Notes under the pieces: model-generated
Told to the model about the DNA's origin: nothing
The model's database searches: none
Seen by the model: the letters and a program-made list of their open reading frames with translations, nothing else
Made by a program: the position numbers and the translations under genes
In this document: positions 1 to 7,781 of the stretch, one piece after another
Layout: each line of letters begins with the position of its first letter
How positions within the stretch are numbered: the first letter of the stretch is position 1
Assembly: GCF_020169335.1 (NCBI RefSeq)
Contig: NZ_JAIEZN010000001.1
Coordinates: 2,407,805 to 2,471,804, forward strand
DNA length: 64,000 nt
From: Devosia aquimaris
Lineage (GTDB): Bacteria; Pseudomonadota; Alphaproteobacteria; Rhizobiales; Devosiaceae
Direction of reading: 5' to 3'

Positions 1-454
1 CCCGCGCGATCTCCTCGGTTGTCAAACCGCCCACCAGCCGCAGCGTCAGGGCCACCTGGGCCTCGGCCGGCAGAATGGGGTGGCAGGCGGTAAAAATCAT
101 CTTGAGCAGGTCGTCGCCGACCTCATCATCCATCTGCTCGTGCAGCGCCTCGATGGCGTCATCGCCAGCGCTGTCCATGTCGCGGCCGATCTCGGCCAGC
201 TTGTCGCGCGCCATGCTGCGATGGCGGAACATGTCGATCGCCCGCCGCTTGGCAGTCTGCATCAGCCAGGCCGCCGGGTTGTCGGGCACGCCGCGCTCCG
301 GCCAGGTCTTGAGCGCCACCAGCAGCGCATCCTGCGCCAGCTCCTCGGCCAGCGAAATGTCGCGCACAACCCGCGTCAGCCCGGCGATCAGCCTGGGTTG
401 CTCGGTTCGGAACACATCCTTGATGGCATGGTGCGTGGGCGATTCTACGGTCAT
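1..454 (-). CDS. ECF-family RNA polymerase sigma factor (C-terminal part outside window)
   Basis: Reading leftward from an ATG at 454, the first 151 codons are open and run off the window edge. The protein begins MTVESPTHHAIKD and contains the sigma-70 region 2 signature (about residues 45-80: DNPAAWLMQTAKRRAIDMFRH) followed by HPILPAEAQVALTLRL and GGLTTEEIAR, the start of region 4. The extra HP-ILPAEAQ-ALTLR pattern is typical of the ECF42-like group with a DUF6596-type C-terminal domain; the subgroup is inference. Such factors usually sit beside a YCII/DGPF-domain protein, which would lie to the left, outside the window. No strong Shine-Dalgarno sequence is visible before this ATG. Confidence 0.85.
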   Translation of the reverse strand, partial: MTVESPTHHAIKDVFRTEQPRLIAGLTRVVRDISLAEELAQDALLVALKTWPERGVPDNPAAWLMQTAKRRAIDMFRHRSMARDKLAEIGRDMDSAGDDAIEALHEQMDDEVGDDLLKMIFTACHPILPAEAQVALTLRLVGGLTTEEIAR

Positions 455-513
455 GATGGGGATGAAACCAGCATAAGGCGCCAGCGACAATCCGCGCGTG
501 TACCAACACGACG

Positions 514-543
514 AAAAACCCCGCGCGACTGTGTCGCGCGGGG
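514..543 (-). terminator. Rho-independent terminator of ctrA
   Basis: Perfect 11-bp stem (519-529 with 533-543, arms CCCCGCGCGAC / GTCGCGCGGGG) and a 3-base loop. Read on the minus strand it is followed by five T residues, 28 bases past the ctrA stop codon. Confidence 0.85.
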
Positions 544-571
544 CTCAAAGGCTTGAACGTCCTGATTGATA

Positions 572-1279
572 TCAGGCGACGTTTTCCGAATAGCTGTCGT
601 TCTCGTCGGGCTCGCGCAGCACATAGCCGCGGCCCCACACGGTCTCGATATAGTTCTTGCCGCCGGTGGCCACGCTGAGCTTCTTGCGCAGCTTGCAGAT
701 GAACACGTCGATGATCTTGAGCTCGGGCTCGTCCATACCGCCATAGAGGTGGTTGAGGAACATTTCCTTGGTGAGCGTGGTTCCCTTGCGGAGGGAAAGC
801 AGCTCGAGCATCTGATATTCCTTGCCAGTCAGATGCACGCGCTGGGCCTGCACTTCGACAGTCTTGGTATCGAGATTGACGGTCAGCTCGCCCGTGCTGA
901 TGACCGACTGGGCATGACCCTTGGACCGCCGAACGATGGCGTGGATGCGGGCCACGAGCTCGTCCTTGTGGAAAGGCTTGGTCATGTAGTCGTCGGCACC
1001 AAAGCCCAGGCCGCGCACCTTGTCCTCGATACCGGCAAGGCCGGACAGGATCAGGATTGGCGTCTGCACCTTTGCGACGCGGAGGGTGCGCAGCACCTCA
1101 TAACCGCTCATGTCGGGCAGATTGAGATCGAGAAGAATGATATCGTAGTCGTAGAGTTTGCCGAGATCGACGCCTTCCTCACCCAGATCGGTGGTGTAGA
1201 CATTGAAGCTCTCGGACTTCAGCATCAGTTCGATGCTCTGCGCCGTAGCGCTGTCGTCCTCTATAAGGAGTACCCGCAT
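572..1279 (-). CDS. ctrA: Cell-cycle transcriptional regulator CtrA (OmpR/PhoB-type response regulator)
   Basis: 235 residues from the ATG at 1279. An upstream in-frame start at 1333 would add 18 residues that do not fit the family. The receiver domain is residues 1-115, with acidic pocket DD at 8-9, phosphoacceptor D51 in ILLDLNLPD and conserved K in MTKPF. The winged-helix output domain is residues 130-228 and ends in [14 protein letters not shown]. The match to Caulobacter/Brucella CtrA is unmistakable. CtrA is the master regulator of the alphaproteobacterial cell cycle, controlling replication initiation, division and flagellar genes after phosphorylation by the CckA-ChpT relay. It is transcribed away from fliI-fliJ and ends in its own terminator (514-543). 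The upstream region carries TTAA and GANTC clusters consistent with autoregulation and CcrM control. Confidence 0.97.
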   Translation of the reverse strand: MRVLLIEDDSATAQSIELMLKSESFNVYTTDLGEEGVDLGKLYDYDIILLDLNLPDMSGYEVLRTLRVAKVQTPILILSGLAGIEDKVRGLGFGADDYMTKPFHKDELVARIHAIVRRSKGHAQSVISTGELTVNLDTKTVEVQAQRVHLTGKEYQMLELLSLRKGTTLTKEMFLNHLYGGMDEPELKIIDVFICKLRKKLSVATGGKNYIETVWGRGYVLREPDENDSYSENVA

Positions 1280-1700
1280 TATATTCCCCTTGTCATTCGT
1301 TCCTGCTGGAACCGTGGGACCTGGCCTGCCCACGCCAACCCTACTGGATATGACTGAACCCTAAGTCCAAATAGTTAACAAAGTTTAATTCGGTTCGGCA
1401 ATACGCAAAGAGCGTTAGGGTGAATTAAGTCTAAGTCATTGAAATTTAAGGGTTAATCTTATCAATTTTTCTTAAGAAAATGGTTTAACTACCGCCTCCA
1501 AGCGACTCTCGGGACTCAAGCAATCCGGGGTATGGCGGGGGTTTGGACCGGTCGGGGCGCACACGGGCGCGCGGAGCGATCAACAAGGTGAAATAGCGCC
1601 TTTTGCTTAACGATGGGTTACTGTCTGATTCGTGGTTCGGCCCAGCCCAGCAGCGGCGGAAACCTTAATGCGAAATGAACGAATCCGGGATTGAACACAG
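1280..1700. promoter_or_regulatory. ctrA/fliI divergent intergenic region with TTAA and GANTC clusters
   Basis: 421 bases without a convincing gene. 1360-1490 is strikingly A+T-rich and contains TTAA at 1375, 1385, 1425, 1446, 1453, 1472 and 1485; the pair 1375/1385 is TTAA-N6-TTAA, one base short of the CtrA box. At 1607-1621 TTAA-N7-TTAC differs from the CtrA consensus TTAA-N7-TTAA in one base and lies about 80 bases before fliI. Four GANTC sites (CcrM methylation motif) fall at 1504, 1513, 1627 and 1681. I could not assign -35/-10 elements. Regulation by CtrA and CcrM is inferred from these motifs and from Caulobacter. Confidence 0.55.
1607..1621 (+). promoter_or_regulatory. Candidate CtrA binding site upstream of fliI
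   Basis: TTAA-CGATGGG-TTAC, a 7-of-8 match to the CtrA box TTAA-N7-TTAA with the correct 7-base spacer, 80 bases upstream of the fliI start. In Caulobacter, CtrA activates class II flagellar promoters, so the placement fits. No binding has been shown. Confidence 0.45.
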
Positions 1701-3029
1701 ATGAAGGCCCTGATCTCGGCCATCGAGGCCATTGACGACATCGAGGTCTATGGTCGGGTCAAATCCGTGCAGGGCCTGCTGATCGAAATCGTGGGCCCGG
1801 TGCGCGAACTGCGGGTCGGCGGTCGGGTGCAGATCGAAAGCACCGATGGCGAATTTCTCGCCGCTGAGATCATCGGCTTCAAGGATGGCCGGGCCCTCTG
1901 CCTGCCCTTCGGCCAGCTCTCGGGCGTGCGCCTGGGCTGCAAGGCCATCTTCCAGCGCAGCGACGGCGCCGCCTTCCCCTCAGAGGCTTGGCTGGGTCGC
2001 GTCATCAATGCGGTGGGCGAGCCCATCGACGGCAAGGGACCGCTTGAGCGTGGTCCAACCCCCTATCCGCTGCGGCAGAACCCTCTTCTCGCGCATGACC
2101 GCGTGCGCGTGGGCGAACCGCTCGACCTGGGCGTGCGGTGCCTCAACACCTTCACCACCGTCTGCGAGGGCCAGCGCCTGGGCATCTTCGCCGGCTCCGG
2201 TGTCGGCAAGTCGGTGCTGATGAGCATGCTGGCCCGCAACACCAATGTCGATGTCGCCGTCATCGGGCTGATCGGTGAGCGCGGCCGAGAGGTGCATGAG
2301 TTCATCCAGGAATATCTCGGTGAAGCCGGGCTGGCCAACGCCGTGGTGGTGGTGGCGACATCGGACGAAGCGGCGCTGATGCGGCGCCAGGCGGCCTATA
2401 TGAGCCTGACCTTGTCCGAATATTTCCGCGACCAGGGCAAGCGCGTGCTCTGCATGATGGATAGCCTGACCCGCTTTGCCATGGCCCAGCGCGAGATCGG
2501 CCTGGCCATTGGCGAACCGCCCACGGCAAAGGGCTACCCGCCCACAGTGTTCACAGAATTGCCACGATTGTTGGAACGGGCGGGTCCGGGAACACCAACG
2601 ACCGGTTCTGTTACCGGACTCTTTACCGTTTTGGTTGAAGGTGATGATCACAACGAGCCTATCGCGGACGCCGTGCGCGGCATTCTGGATGGGCACATTG
2701 TAATGGAGCGCGGCATCGCCGAGCGGGGACGCTACCCCGCCGTCAACGTGCTCCGGTCCATCTCGCGCACCATGCCAGGGTGCGTACCGGTCAGTTTCAG
2801 ACCGGTCCTGGCCAAGGCGCGGGAGCTCATGTCGATCTATTCCGACATGGAGGAGCTGATCCGGCTGGGGGCTTACCGGAAAGGGTCAGATCCGAAAGTG
2901 GACCGCGCGATCGCCATCAACCCGGCGCTTGAGGCTTTTTTGAGCCAGGACCGGGAAGAGACGACGACAGTGGCGGAGGGCTATCAAATGCTCGAGGCCA
3001 TTATCGCCGAAGCGGGCGCGGCAGACTGA
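1701..3029 (+). CDS. fliI: Flagellar export ATPase FliI
   Basis: 442 residues, normal for the family. It is homologous to the F1 ATPase beta subunit and powers type III export of flagellar subunits at the cytoplasmic base of the basal body. The N-terminal beta-barrel domain is about residues 15-90. Walker A is GSGVGKS at 165-171, Walker B is VLCMMDS with D254, followed by the family-typical [19 protein letters not shown]. The [13 protein letters not shown] motif near residue 330 is also typical. Directly followed by fliJ after 52 bases, on the same strand, and so probably one transcript. No clear Shine-Dalgarno sequence precedes the ATG; a weak CtrA-like box lies 80 bases upstream. Confidence 0.97.
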   Translation: MKALISAIEAIDDIEVYGRVKSVQGLLIEIVGPVRELRVGGRVQIESTDGEFLAAEIIGFKDGRALCLPFGQLSGVRLGCKAIFQRSDGAAFPSEAWLGRVINAVGEPIDGKGPLERGPTPYPLRQNPLLAHDRVRVGEPLDLGVRCLNTFTTVCEGQRLGIFAGSGVGKSVLMSMLARNTNVDVAVIGLIGERGREVHEFIQEYLGEAGLANAVVVVATSDEAALMRRQAAYMSLTLSEYFRDQGKRVLCMMDSLTRFAMAQREIGLAIGEPPTAKGYPPTVFTELPRLLERAGPGTPTTGSVTGLFTVLVEGDDHNEPIADAVRGILDGHIVMERGIAERGRYPAVNVLRSISRTMPGCVPVSFRPVLAKARELMSIYSDMEELIRLGAYRKGSDPKVDRAIAINPALEAFLSQDREETTTVAEGYQMLEAIIAEAGAAD

Positions 3030-3081
3030 TGGGGCAAGGTATCAGCCTCGGAACTGACTTGGTGTGTAAGGAGTACAAGTC

Positions 3082-3495
3082 TTGAAATCGCGTAGCGAGA
3101 GCCTCATCCGGCTCAAGAAGTTTCAAGTTGACGAGAAGCGCCGCCAGGTTGCGCAGATCGAAATGATGGTCAACGATTTCGTGCGCATGGCGTCCGAACT
3201 CGACCAGCAGATCGAGATCGAGCATACCAAGACCGGCATTTCCGACATTGCTCATTTCGCCTATTCGACCTTTGCCAAGGCCGCCCTGAGCCGCCGCGAC
3301 AATCTGCTGGCCTCGGCCAACGACATGCGCGGCAAGCTCGAAGCCGCCCAGGACGCCCTGGCCGAAGCGCTCGAAGATCTCAAGAAGGTGGAACTGCTCG
3401 ACCAGCGCGAACACCAGCGCGAGGCTGCCGAACAGCTCAAGGCCGAACAGGCCGAATACGACGAGATCGGTCGCCTGCGCTTCCGCACGCAGTAA
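3082..3495 (+). CDS. fliJ: Flagellar export chaperone FliJ
   Basis: 137 residues, almost entirely predicted helical and coiled coil, rich in K, E, Q, A. It starts MKSRSESLIRLKKFQVDEKRRQ, the usual FliJ N-terminus. FliJ is the stalk-like subunit that couples FliI to the FlhA export gate and escorts chaperones. The start codon is TTG at 3082, chosen because AAGGAG (3068-3073) lies 8 bases before it; no nearby ATG fits. It follows fliI and ends at a strong terminator (3518-3540), closing a two-gene operon. Confidence 0.93.
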   Translation: MKSRSESLIRLKKFQVDEKRRQVAQIEMMVNDFVRMASELDQQIEIEHTKTGISDIAHFAYSTFAKAALSRRDNLLASANDMRGKLEAAQDALAEALEDLKKVELLDQREHQREAAEQLKAEQAEYDEIGRLRFRTQ

Positions 3496-3517
3496 TCGCG
3501 CTATTCAGCATCGTAAT

Positions 3518-3540
3518 GGGCCCGCCAATGCGGGCCCTTT
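3518..3540 (+). terminator. Terminator of fliI-fliJ
   Basis: Stem GGGCCCGC (3518-3525) with GCGGGCCC (3530-3537), 4-base loop, then TTT. It lies 23 bases after the fliJ stop. Confidence 0.75.
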
Positions 3541-3546
3541 GGCACG

Positions 3547-4260
3547 TCATGTGCCCAGCGCATTGTTCCTGGCCACCGCCACCAGGTCCCACAGCCGCGC
3601 CTTGCCCAGGATCAGCAGCCATGGCGTCTCATCGGCCGGCACAATCTCGACGCGCCCGCCCGTGCCCTCGTTGGACGTGCCCAGGAGCCCGCCCGGCTCC
3701 AGGGTCAACCCATCCACCGGATAGTACAGACCGGTCGAGCGCACAAAGCTGATCGGCAGCAGCGGATGGATGGAAATCCGCTCGCGCGGCGCCGCCTCAA
3801 AGGCCACCGCCCCCACCACGGCCAGGGCCACGTCCACCTCGTCCACCACCAGCAGCCGGCGCTCGGGCGCGAACTGCAGCACGGCACTCAGCGCCGCCAG
3901 CGTATGGTCGAGCCGCTTGCCCGTCATGCCGACCGCCAGCGTTACCGGCGCACTGGTCGAATAGAGCGCCTTCTGAAAATCGGTGGTCACCTGTTCGGGA
4001 ATGTGAATCACCTGCGTGCGCTCTGCCCAGGCCGCACGGTCCCCGAGCGAATCGAGGTCGCCGATGATCGCGGCAGGCACCAGCCCCGCATCCCCGATGG
4101 CATCCCCGCCCCCGTCTGCCCCCACCAGTTCCACGCCGTGTTCGGCCAGGCTGCGCAGCAGTCCGGGGTCCACGGCCCCGCCGCCAACAATGGCAATTGG
4201 GCCGTCAAAGGCGAGGATCGGCGCATCCGCCGGCGCAACGGAAGTGTCTTGCACTGTCAC
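3547..4260 (-). CDS. Thiamine diphosphokinase (thiamine pyrophosphokinase)
   Basis: 237 residues if the GTG at 4260 is used, which follows a GAGAG-like ribosome site. The open frame extends to 4329, but that extension lies antisense to the TPP riboswitch and reads as non-protein-like (RKIRNTPARHP), so I reject it. Motifs: GADGGGDAI near residue 47, IIGDLDSLGD near 66 (DxDS metal/phosphate motif), TTDFQKAL and GMTGKRLDHTLAAL, all hallmarks of the Thi80/thiN family that makes thiamine diphosphate from thiamine and ATP. It diverges from the riboswitch-controlled thiBPQ importer, so uptake and activation of thiamine are encoded together. This suggests salvage of external thiamine. Confidence 0.92.
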   Translation of the reverse strand: MTVQDTSVAPADAPILAFDGPIAIVGGGAVDPGLLRSLAEHGVELVGADGGGDAIGDAGLVPAAIIGDLDSLGDRAAWAERTQVIHIPEQVTTDFQKALYSTSAPVTLAVGMTGKRLDHTLAALSAVLQFAPERRLLVVDEVDVALAVVGAVAFEAAPRERISIHPLLPISFVRSTGLYYPVDGLTLEPGGLLGTSNEGTGGRVEIVPADETPWLLILGKARLWDLVAVARNNALGT

Positions 4261-4283
4261 AAAGCTCTCATTAAGTGTGGGGT

Positions 4284-4371
4284 GTCTCGCTGGGGTGTTC
4301 CGGATTTTCCGGAGCTGAGAGTTACCCATTGAACCTGAACCAGGTCATGCTGGCGGAGGAAGTTCGAGATG
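4284..4371 (+). promoter_or_regulatory. TPP riboswitch (THI element) of thiBPQ
   Basis: Contains the conserved blocks in order: GGGGTG (4292-4297), CTGAGA (4315-4320), ACCC then GAACCTGA (4324-4338), ATGCTGGCGGAGGAA. P1 can form between TCTCG (4285-4289) and CGAGA (4365-4369). This aptamer senses thiamine diphosphate and usually represses thiamine genes. Downstream alternatives are described in a separate entry. Confidence 0.93.
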
Positions 4372-4443
4372 GCAAGGGCATCTCGTTATGCCGCGCCATT
4401 GACACACATCCCCTTCTTTCATGGCCGCAACCGACGAAGGGAT
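4365..4443 (+). promoter_or_regulatory. Expression platform of the TPP riboswitch (P1 competitor and ribosome-site sequestor)
   Basis: The 3' strand of P1 can instead pair with the following bases: CGAGATG (4365-4371) with CATCTCG (4379-4385), 7 bp. Further on, ATCC(C)CTTC at 4408-4416 can pair with GAAGGGAT at 4436-4443, which contains the thiB ribosome site GAAGGG seven bases before the ATG at 4449. No T-tract terminator is seen, so control of translation start is the simpler model (inference). Confidence 0.6.
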
Positions 4444-4448
4444 GACCC

Positions 4449-5453
4449 ATGGTCAAGTCCACCCGCCTCGTTGCTGCGGTCCTTTTTGGACTGTTCGCGG
4501 CACCCGTTTCCGCCCAGGAAACGCCTACGCTCACGATCTACACCTATGATGGCTTTGCCGCCGAATGGGGCCCCGGCCCGGGCCTGAAGGCCGGCTTTGA
4601 AGCCACCTGCGGCTGCACGGTGGAATGGATCGCCGCCGATAGCTCAATCGGCACGCTGCGCCGCGTCCAGCTTGAGGGCGACACCACCCAGGCTGACATG
4701 ATCGTCGGGCTCGACACAGCCATTGCGGGAGAAGCCCGCGACACCGGCCTCTTTGCCGACCATGGTCTCGACCTCTCCAGCCTGACGCTGCCCGAGCCCT
4801 GGACCGACGCCCAGTTCGTGCCCTTCGACTATGCCCATTTCGCCTTTGTCTACGACAGCGACACGGTCAAGACGCCGCCGAAATCCTTCGAGGAGCTGAT
4901 TGCCCTGCCGGCCGATTTCAAGATCGCCATTCAGGATCCGCGCTCGGCAACGCCCGGCCTGGGCCTGGTGCTCTGGGTCAAGGCCGCCTATGGCGACCGC
5001 GCCGCCGAGATCTGGGCTGGCCTCAAGCCGCATATCCTCACCGTCACCCGCGAATGGAGCGAGAGCTACAATCTCTTCCTCACCGGCGAAGCCGACATGG
5101 CGCTGAGCTACACCACCTCGCCGGCCTACCACATCATCTCCGAGAACGATCAGACCATCCACGCCGCCCTGTTCGACGAGGGCCACCTGGCCCAGACCGA
5201 AGTGGCCGGCATTCTCAAGTCGTCTAAGCACCAGGATCTCGCCCGGCAGTTCCTGGCCTACCTGACCTCGGTCGAGGGCCAGAAGATCATCCCCACCACC
5301 AATTGGATGCTGCCCGTGACCGATCTGGGCGACCAGCTCGACCCGACCTACGCGACCCTGCCCCAGCCGGCCAAGACGCTGACGCTCACCGACGCCGAGA
5401 TCGAGGCCAACAGCCAGGCCTGGATCGACGAGATGCTCAAGGCCATCCAGTAG
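4449..5453 (+). CDS. thiB: Thiamine ABC transporter, substrate-binding protein
   Basis: 334 residues, periplasmic. Signal peptide of about 22 residues (VAAVLFGLFAAPVSA then QE). The mature part starts TLTIYTYDGFAAEWGPGP, the diagnostic ThiB opening, and has FVPFDYAHFAFVYDS and REWSESYNLFLTGEADMALSYTTSPAYH, matching E. coli ThiB. It binds thiamine and its phosphates for the ThiPQ importer. The start ATG has GAAGGG seven bases upstream. It is the first gene of thiBPQ under the TPP riboswitch; a strong hairpin separates it from thiP. Confidence 0.96.
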   Translation: MVKSTRLVAAVLFGLFAAPVSAQETPTLTIYTYDGFAAEWGPGPGLKAGFEATCGCTVEWIAADSSIGTLRRVQLEGDTTQADMIVGLDTAIAGEARDTGLFADHGLDLSSLTLPEPWTDAQFVPFDYAHFAFVYDSDTVKTPPKSFEELIALPADFKIAIQDPRSATPGLGLVLWVKAAYGDRAAEIWAGLKPHILTVTREWSESYNLFLTGEADMALSYTTSPAYHIISENDQTIHAALFDEGHLAQTEVAGILKSSKHQDLARQFLAYLTSVEGQKIIPTTNWMLPVTDLGDQLDPTYATLPQPAKTLTLTDAEIEANSQAWIDEMLKAIQ

Positions 5454-5472
5454 CCAGGCCCGCTGCCGCCGC

Positions 5473-5516
5473 GCCGCGGCGCCTCTCCTGCATCGCGCAG
5501 CGGGAGGCGCCGCGGC
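5473..5516 (+). other. Intercistronic hairpin between thiB and thiP
   Basis: Perfect 12-bp G+C stem: GCCGCGGCGCCT (5473-5484) with AGGCGCCGCGGC (5505-5516). No T-run follows. Hairpins of this kind after a binding-protein gene often protect the upstream mRNA and so raise its level over the permease; that role is inferred. Confidence 0.7.
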
Positions 5517-5537
5517 CTGGCTCACATTGGGAACACC

Positions 5538-7148
5538 ATGCCCGCCAAACTGACGACCACCACCCTGCCACCCCGTCCGTTCCGCACGGCCACAGCCGCG
5601 CTGCTGGCCCTGGCCATCGCGGGCCTTGTGGCGCTGGTGCTCTGGTCCATCCTCGCCGCGGCTGGCGCCTCCAATGGCGGCTCCGGTCGCGTCGACATCC
5701 CGCATCTGCTGCGCATGACCGCGATCCAGGCCGGGCTCACCACCGTGCTCTCGCTGGCTGTCGGCATTGCCCTGGCCTGGTCCCTCAACCGCCTGCGCTT
5801 TCCTGGCCGCGATCTGGTCGTGGGCCTGTTTGCCTCGGCCATCGTCACGCCCGGCATGGTGGTGGCCTTTGGCCTGCTCTCCATCTGGGGCCGCAGTGGC
5901 TGGATCAACCAGCTCAGCCAGTCGCTCTTTGGCCAGTCGATCGGCAACCCGGCCTTTGGCCTGGGTGGAATCCTGTTTGCCCATGTCATCCTCGACGGCG
6001 CCTTCGCCGCCCGCATTCTGCTGGCCCGTCTCGACGCCATCGCGCCCGATAGCCTCAAGACGGGCCAGTCGCTGGGGCTCTCGGCCTGGCAGCGCTTTGC
6101 CATTCTCGATTGGCATGCGATGCGCGGCAGCCTCCCTGGTCTGGCCGCCATCATCTTCCTCCTCGCCTTCACCAGCTTTCCCATTGTCCTGCTGCTCGGC
6201 GGCGGCCCCGCCAACCAGACGCTGGAAGTCGCCATCTACGCCGCCGTGCGACAGGATTTCGATCTGCTGGGCGCCGTTTATCTGGCTTTGACCCAGATCG
6301 CTGTCTGCTCGGGCGTGATCCTCATCGCCGCCGCCTTTGCGCCGGTCCCCGCCAGCTTTGGCGCCTCGGTGCCGCCAAGCTGGCGCGACGGCGCCACCGC
6401 CCGCCTGCTGCAAGTCCTGGTCCTGGCCCTGAGCACCATCGGCTTCGGTCTGCCGCTGGCCGCCGTTCTGGTCGATGGCGTCACCGCCGGCTTCGGCGCT
6501 GTCCTGACCCAACCCGCCTTCTGGTGGGCCAGTCTCAGCAGCCTCTTGGTCGGCAGCGCCTCGGCCCTGCTCACCCTGCTGCTGGCGCTCGGCCTTGCCC
6601 TGGGCCGCGCCGCCACGCCCCACGCCCCCATCCGCACCCTGCTCGGCGTGCCGGCCTTCGCCTATCTCGCCGTCCCGGCGGTCGTGCTCTCGCTGGGCTT
6701 TTTCCTTTTGGTGCGCAATCTCGGCCTGTCACCGGCCAGCGCTGCACCCGCCGTGGTCATCCTGGGCAACAGCCTGCTGGCCCTGCCCTTTGCCATGGCC
6801 ACGCTCGGTCCACCCCTGCAGGCCATCGCCGCCACCCGCGGCAAGCTGGTGCGCACCTTGGGCCTCTCGGGCTGGCGCCAGTTCATGGCCGTGGAATATC
6901 CCCTGCTCGGCCGCGACATCGGCGTCATGCTCGCCCTCGCCTTCTGTTTCTCGCTGGGCGATCTGGGCGTCATTGCCCTGTTTGGCACCCAGGATTTCCA
7001 GACCCTGCCGCTGCTGATGTTCCGTGCCCTGGGCAGCTATCGCAGCAACGACGCCGCGGCCATTGCCGCCGTCCTCCTGGTCGGCACCGTGCTGGCCTTT
7101 GTCGGCCTGCCCAAACTGTTCGAGAGGATTGCCAATGCTGCGCGTTGA
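5538..7148 (+). CDS. thiP: Thiamine ABC transporter, permease
   Basis: 536 residues, an internally duplicated inner-membrane permease of the Fe3+/thiamine type with about 12 membrane segments. Each half carries an EAA-type cytoplasmic loop: first near residue 180 (DAIAPDSLKTGQSLGLSAWQ), second near residue 435 (QAIAATRGKLVRTLGLSGWRQ). Length and two-domain layout agree with E. coli ThiP. It lies 84 bases after thiB and overlaps thiQ by 14 bases, implying translational coupling. Confidence 0.95.
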   Translation: MPAKLTTTTLPPRPFRTATAALLALAIAGLVALVLWSILAAAGASNGGSGRVDIPHLLRMTAIQAGLTTVLSLAVGIALAWSLNRLRFPGRDLVVGLFASAIVTPGMVVAFGLLSIWGRSGWINQLSQSLFGQSIGNPAFGLGGILFAHVILDGAFAARILLARLDAIAPDSLKTGQSLGLSAWQRFAILDWHAMRGSLPGLAAIIFLLAFTSFPIVLLLGGGPANQTLEVAIYAAVRQDFDLLGAVYLALTQIAVCSGVILIAAAFAPVPASFGASVPPSWRDGATARLLQVLVLALSTIGFGLPLAAVLVDGVTAGFGAVLTQPAFWWASLSSLLVGSASALLTLLLALGLALGRAATPHAPIRTLLGVPAFAYLAVPAVVLSLGFFLLVRNLGLSPASAAPAVVILGNSLLALPFAMATLGPPLQAIAATRGKLVRTLGLSGWRQFMAVEYPLLGRDIGVMLALAFCFSLGDLGVIALFGTQDFQTLPLLMFRALGSYRSNDAAAIAAVLLVGTVLAFVGLPKLFERIANAAR

Positions 7149-7773
7149 CCAGCTGACCTTTGCCCATCCCGGTCAGGTCAAGCCCTATGTCTTCAGCCTC
7201 TTGGCCGCGCCCGGCGAGATCACCGCCGTCTCCGGCGCCAGCGGCGCCGGCAAATCCACCCTGCTCGATCTGCTGGCCGGCTTCTTGACGCCCACGGCGG
7301 GGACCATGACGCTGGACGGGCGTGACCTGCTGCCGCTGCCCCCTGAGGAGCGCCCGGTCTCGCTGCTGCTGCAGGCGCAGAGCCTGTTCGATCATTTGCG
7401 CACCGACAGCAATGTCCGCCTCGGCCTGCCGGCCCGCACCTCACGCCATGAGGCCGATCAGAAGGTGCGCGCCGCTCTGGAAGATGTGGGCCTTGTCGGC
7501 CTTGATCATCAGCGCGCGTCCACCCTGTCGGGCGGGCAGAAGCAGCGCGCTGCGCTCGCCCGCACCCTATTGCGCAATCGACCGGTCCTGTTGCTCGACG
7601 AGCCCTTCTCGGCGCTCGACGACGCCACCCGCGCCACGATCCGCGATCTTGTGCTGACGTTGACGCGTGACAGGGGCTGGCACACGATCCTCGTCAGCCA
7701 CCATGCCGACGACATCGCCGCCATCGCCAGCCGTCGCTATGTCATTGCAGACGGGACGTTGATCGCAACCTAG
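7135..7773 (+). CDS. thiQ: Thiamine ABC transporter, ATP-binding protein
   Basis: 212 residues from the ATG at 7135. The frame stays open further upstream, but that part is inside thiP and out of frame with it. Walker A GASGAGKST at residues 34-42, signature LSGGQKQRAALAR, Walker B VLLLDEPFSALD, and the switch His in ILVSHHADD. The short length without a regulatory tail is typical of ThiQ. It energises import through ThiP and is the last gene of the riboswitch-controlled operon. Confidence 0.95.
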   Translation: MLRVDQLTFAHPGQVKPYVFSLLAAPGEITAVSGASGAGKSTLLDLLAGFLTPTAGTMTLDGRDLLPLPPEERPVSLLLQAQSLFDHLRTDSNVRLGLPARTSRHEADQKVRAALEDVGLVGLDHQRASTLSGGQKQRAALARTLLRNRPVLLLDEPFSALDDATRATIRDLVLTLTRDRGWHTILVSHHADDIAAIASRRYVIADGTLIAT

Positions 7774-7781
7774 CCGCGATC

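Noticed and set aside
4261-4329. Longer N-terminus of thiamine diphosphokinase starting at 4329
   Set aside because: It would be coded antisense to the TPP aptamer, whose sequence is constrained as RNA; the GTG at 4260 is preferred.
4644-6623. 659-codon open frame antisense to thiB-thiP
   Set aside because: Low-complexity Gly/Gln/Asp-rich shadow of two well-supported genes.
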